Shown one piece after another: positions 37,960 to 41,141 of a stretch of DNA of 41,141 nucleotides. The DNA is taken from NCBI GenBank assembly GCA_003552325.1, contig PUKM01000163.1:1-41141 (forward strand), in the 5' to 3' direction. Made by a program: the position numbers and the translations under genes. Below the pieces are notes generated by a model. That model was not told where the DNA came from. It saw only the letters and a list, made by a program, of their open reading frames with translations, and did not search any database. The stretch comes from Natrialbaceae archaeon. Its GTDB lineage: Archaea; Halobacteriota; Halobacteria; Halobacteriales; Natrialbaceae. Every line of letters starts with the position of its first letter. The first letter of the stretch is position 1.

Positions 37960-38715
37960 GTGAAGCGGCGAAGCGTCCTCGCGGCGATTGGCTCACTCGG
38001 GTCACTCGGTGCCCTGCACTACACGACGCGACCACGACCAGACACGCTCGAGGTGCGGTTCTGGCTCAGTGAACACGCTGCCCAATACGATATCGTCGAG
38101 ACGATACAGGCGTACCTCGAGTGGGCACTCGACTATGATTTCTGGTCTGTCGATGTCTCCTATGGTGGTCACCAGGTGCTCGAGCGCGAGCAGGGAGCCT
38201 GGCCCGTACGCAGTGGACGATGGCCCCTCCGGGTCGGCGCGGGTGGGGTCGGCGCGGACACCGTTGAAACTGCACGAGACGTCAACCTGTTGGTGACTGC
38301 TGGCGAGATGAATCAGGCCCCGACTGGCTATGCGATGCCACACATCGCCTCGGTCGGTGGCGCGCAGTATCTCGAGGCGCTTGGACCGCCTGTCGAGCAG
38401 TCAATTCGCCCGTATACCAGATCGAATTTCAGTATGCAAGTGTTGCTCCACGAGGTTGGACACACGCTCGGATTGCAACACGACCACGGGACGATATTCA
38501 AACAGGGCCCCACGACGGTGGCGACGCCGATGGTGAGTGCCTACGCGTGGGATGACGAGTTTCAGGCGACGCACTCTCGATGTGGTGACGCCTACGTTCC
38601 TCGTGACCAACGCGAGGAAACGCGCGAAGGCAGGCCTGCTCGAGCCATTTCACTCGAGTTTTCGTCTTGTTCGCGTGACCGACTGTCGTCGTATCGTGGG
38701 GGCGTCCGCCCGTAA
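37960..38715 (+). CDS. secreted metzincin-like zinc metalloprotease
   Basis: GTG start, Tat-like MKRRSVLAAIGSLGSLGAL signal, HEVGHTLGLQH (HExxHxxGxxH) followed by TPMVSAYAW (Met-turn-like). Confidence 0.8.
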   Translation: MKRRSVLAAIGSLGSLGALHYTTRPRPDTLEVRFWLSEHAAQYDIVETIQAYLEWALDYDFWSVDVSYGGHQVLEREQGAWPVRSGRWPLRVGAGGVGADTVETARDVNLLVTAGEMNQAPTGYAMPHIASVGGAQYLEALGPPVEQSIRPYTRSNFSMQVLLHEVGHTLGLQHDHGTIFKQGPTTVATPMVSAYAWDDEFQATHSRCGDAYVPRDQREETREGRPARAISLEFSSCSRDRLSSYRGGVRP

Positions 38716-38931
38716 CCGTGTTATTCTTTCCGTCTGTGAGGCAAACCAAACCATTTCAAGCCGGTCTCGCGTATGATTCAGTCGTATGTGTAGTGACGGG
38801 ACACGGAACCGGTCTCTCGGAGGAGTGTTGCATTCTTTGCTGACGAGACGAGTGCTGACAGTCGGACAGTTTCGGTGGCTTCGCCCCTCTCACGAGACCG
38901 CTGACACAACTGCCACCGAAACGGGTGAACG

Positions 38932-39354
38932 ATGGTAAGCCCGTTCCGAGTCGATGCCATCATCGACCTTGCCTACGGGGCCTTGATCCTGCTCGCGATT
39001 GTGTTGATTGCGACGCTCGAGTTCGGTATCGGTATCGCCTTTGGCCTCGGTGTCTTTTCTGCATACGTTCTTCACGTCGTCTGGAAGATGGCTCGGTTCG
39101 ATCCCGAATGGATGACGAAGGCGGTCGAGGATACCGTCGAGGAGGTTGTCGACGAGAGTCTCGAAAAACAGGTCGAAGGCGTACAGTCACAGGTACAAAA
39201 AGCGGTCGACGAATCCGTCGAAGCGCGGGTTGAAAAGCAAGTCAAGGACGTGCAAGCCCAGGTCGAAGCCGTCGAGGAACGGGTCGACCGTCGCCCACGG
39301 GAAGACGAGGTAGAAGAGCTCGTGGAGGACTCGATTGAGAACGAACTCGAGTAG
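38932..39354 (+). CDS. membrane-anchored coiled-coil protein
   Basis: Two TM helices then heptad-rich EDTVEEVVDESLEKQVEGVQSQVQKAVDESVEARVEKQVKDVQAQVEAVEERV. Confidence 0.7.
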   Translation: MVSPFRVDAIIDLAYGALILLAIVLIATLEFGIGIAFGLGVFSAYVLHVVWKMARFDPEWMTKAVEDTVEEVVDESLEKQVEGVQSQVQKAVDESVEARVEKQVKDVQAQVEAVEERVDRRPREDEVEELVEDSIENELE

Positions 39355-39369
39355 GCAGTACACCAGTTC

Positions 39370-39798
39370 TCAACGGACGACAGTGACGGGAACCGGTGAC
39401 CGCTTTGTCACCGTCTCGGCGACGTTTCCAACCAGAAACCGCCGCACTGCGCGGTCTCGGTCTGCGCCGTGGCTTCCGAGCACCACCGCGTCGTAGTCTT
39501 TCGCACGATCGACGATGATGCGGGCGGGATGACCGATACCGACGATGGTCTCAATCTCCCTCTCGTGTTCGCTCGCCGTCTCGTGGGCCCGATCGAAGAC
39601 CGGTTCGGCGCGTGTCGCGGCTGCTTCATGAATATCGTCCTCGAGCGTCAGCGCCACGGCGTCCCCCATCATCATCGACGGGACGCCGACGACGTGTAAG
39701 ACGCTGATCTCGGCGTCAGGATGATTGTCGAGGGCGTACTCGAGGGCTCGGCCAGCCGGTTCCGAGTCGTCCATCGGAACGAGTATTCGAGAGAGCAT
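39370..39798 (-). CDS. universal stress protein (UspA family)
   Basis: MLSRILVPMDDSEPAGRALEYAL; DAVVLGSHGADRDRAVRRFLVGNVAETVTKRSPVPVTVVR. Confidence 0.93.
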   Translation of the reverse strand: MLSRILVPMDDSEPAGRALEYALDNHPDAEISVLHVVGVPSMMMGDAVALTLEDDIHEAAATRAEPVFDRAHETASEHEREIETIVGIGHPARIIVDRAKDYDAVVLGSHGADRDRAVRRFLVGNVAETVTKRSPVPVTVVR

Positions 39799-39837
39799 GG
39801 GTGAGTCACGACTGCCAGTACTGTAAGTGTCACCTGC

Positions 39838-41019
39838 CTACGTGACTCCCGGTACGAGAGTAAAGAACCCATACGCCAGTATCGTCGACATCGACGGACC
39901 GATGATCCACATCGAGACGTACTTGATGACCGCTCGAGGGTTGAACAGATCACTCCCATCGAGTACCTGCTCGGTTTCTTGCTCCCCAATGGCGGGCGTC
40001 GGTTCGTCTTCTTGTTCTTCGGCAACGATCGCCCCGAGTTGGATCTCGCGGTCGTTGATGTCCGGATCGCGGGAGACCGCCTCACGCACCGTGATCGGTC
40101 GCGTCGCCCGGCCCCATCCGATGCCAACGATCGTCATCACCGTTGCCATCACGAGGCTGATCGGGATACCGATGTAGGAGAGTGCGGTCGTGATCGTCGA
40201 CGCCGTCACCATCACGAACAACGCGGCGAGCAGCGGGATATCGCTGAGTTCGCCACCGACCGATTCCATCGTCCGACGGGCGATAGTGAATCCACCGAGC
40301 CCGATTGCGAGCGTCGCAACGATCACGGCGGTATTCACGTCCAATCCGGCCTCACCGACCAGCGGCGCGGCAGCGTTCGGAACGTTACTCGCGCCCGCAC
40401 TGAACGCCATGTAACAGCCGATAATGAGGACGACGACGGTGGACGCGAGTTCTGATCGGGTCGTGTTCGGCCCACGTACTGGTTTTGGAACCAGTCCCTG
40501 TCTCTCGAGGGTCAGTAACGGACCATCGGATGATTCGATAGTCACCCGTCGATTCACCTCCGGATAGATGTAGCGACCGATGACGGCGCCGATCCAGAAC
40601 CCGATGATTGGCGTCACGATCCACCAGGACACGATCTCGGCGATGGTGGCGTAATTGAGTGTGTCAGTTGCCAACCCGAGTCCGGCAATCGCCCCAACGG
40701 TAGTCATCGAGGTTGGTACTGGGACGCCGAAAATATTCGCGACGAGAATCCCCAGTCCGATAAAAAAGAGGACGGCAACACCCATCGAAAGGGTGAGCTC
40801 GACCGTAATGATATCTCCACTGAGCGTTCCCATCACGTTCTGACCCACCGTCATCCCACCGAGGAATACAAAGACGGTCATGATGGCCGCTGCAGTCGTT
40901 TTCTTTACAATACCGGCACCGACGGATGGACCCCACGTGATTCCGGTCGATGAACCCCCAATATTGAACCCGACGAAAATCGACGCGATGACACCAACCA
41001 GCAACAGCGTTTCGACCAT
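39838..41019 (-). CDS. inorganic phosphate transporter, PiT family
   Basis: GFNIGGSSTGITWGPSVGAGIVKK, GASNVPNAAAPLVGEAGLDV duplicated PiT signature motifs; many TM helices. Confidence 0.92.
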   Translation of the reverse strand: MVETLLLVGVIASIFVGFNIGGSSTGITWGPSVGAGIVKKTTAAAIMTVFVFLGGMTVGQNVMGTLSGDIITVELTLSMGVAVLFFIGLGILVANIFGVPVPTSMTTVGAIAGLGLATDTLNYATIAEIVSWWIVTPIIGFWIGAVIGRYIYPEVNRRVTIESSDGPLLTLERQGLVPKPVRGPNTTRSELASTVVVLIIGCYMAFSAGASNVPNAAAPLVGEAGLDVNTAVIVATLAIGLGGFTIARRTMESVGGELSDIPLLAALFVMVTASTITTALSYIGIPISLVMATVMTIVGIGWGRATRPITVREAVSRDPDINDREIQLGAIVAEEQEDEPTPAIGEQETEQVLDGSDLFNPRAVIKYVSMWIIGPSMSTILAYGFFTLVPGVT

Positions 41020-41141
41020 TGCTAGAGGGTTCTACTGTCCCGATAAAATACGTGATGATCACAACCGAAGGTTTCCGCGAGAGTAGGGGCTGCCTCAATA
41101 CCGTTGGCAAGCCGTAAGGGATACGCTCGAGTGTGGAGGCA

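Noticed and set aside
1-41141. Very frequent CTCGAG (XhoI-like) hexamer throughout
   Set aside because: Largely explained by Leu-Glu/Ser-Ser codon usage of this haloarchaeon (CTC GAG); not specific to any element in the window.
1-41141. tRNA genes, rRNA, CRISPR arrays, insertion sequences
   Set aside because: Intergenic gaps were read by eye on both strands; no cloverleaf with conserved T-arm GTTCGAATC context, no regularly spaced repeats and no transposase motifs were recognised.

Overview
A haloarchaeal (Halobacteria-type) chromosomal window: GC-rich, acidic proteome, many ATGA-coupled genes and several apparently leaderless genes. Housekeeping and metabolic modules: dapB(partial)-dapA, two TrkA-C-like membrane proteins, metG, glpABC divergent from glpK plus a non-MIP membrane protein, taw1 (TYW1), ribK/rbkR-ribB, an FKBP-type PPIase, sucC-sucD, a histidine utilisation locus (hutU-G-I, hutH) with a divergent bat-type HTH regulator, and a pit/uspA end segment. 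Most notable items: (1) sucD is split by one in-frame TGA at 29955-29957, with perfectly conserved coding sequence (including the catalytic-His region) continuing in the same frame to 30206, followed 24 nt later by a strong two-tier hairpin; (2) an undescribed operon-like array of very acidic proteins (6688-10137) sharing a DLxxVLExT-like motif and Gly-rich helices, followed by a small zinc-ribbon protein; (3) an Orc1/Cdc6-like AAA+ protein with degenerate Walker A and B motifs whose ATG directly abuts the glpC stop codon; (4) a probable type IV pilin C-terminal remnant directly after a thiamine-binding-protein gene. No tRNA, rRNA, CRISPR array or intact mobile element was recognised. All assignments are from reading translations; no database search was run.
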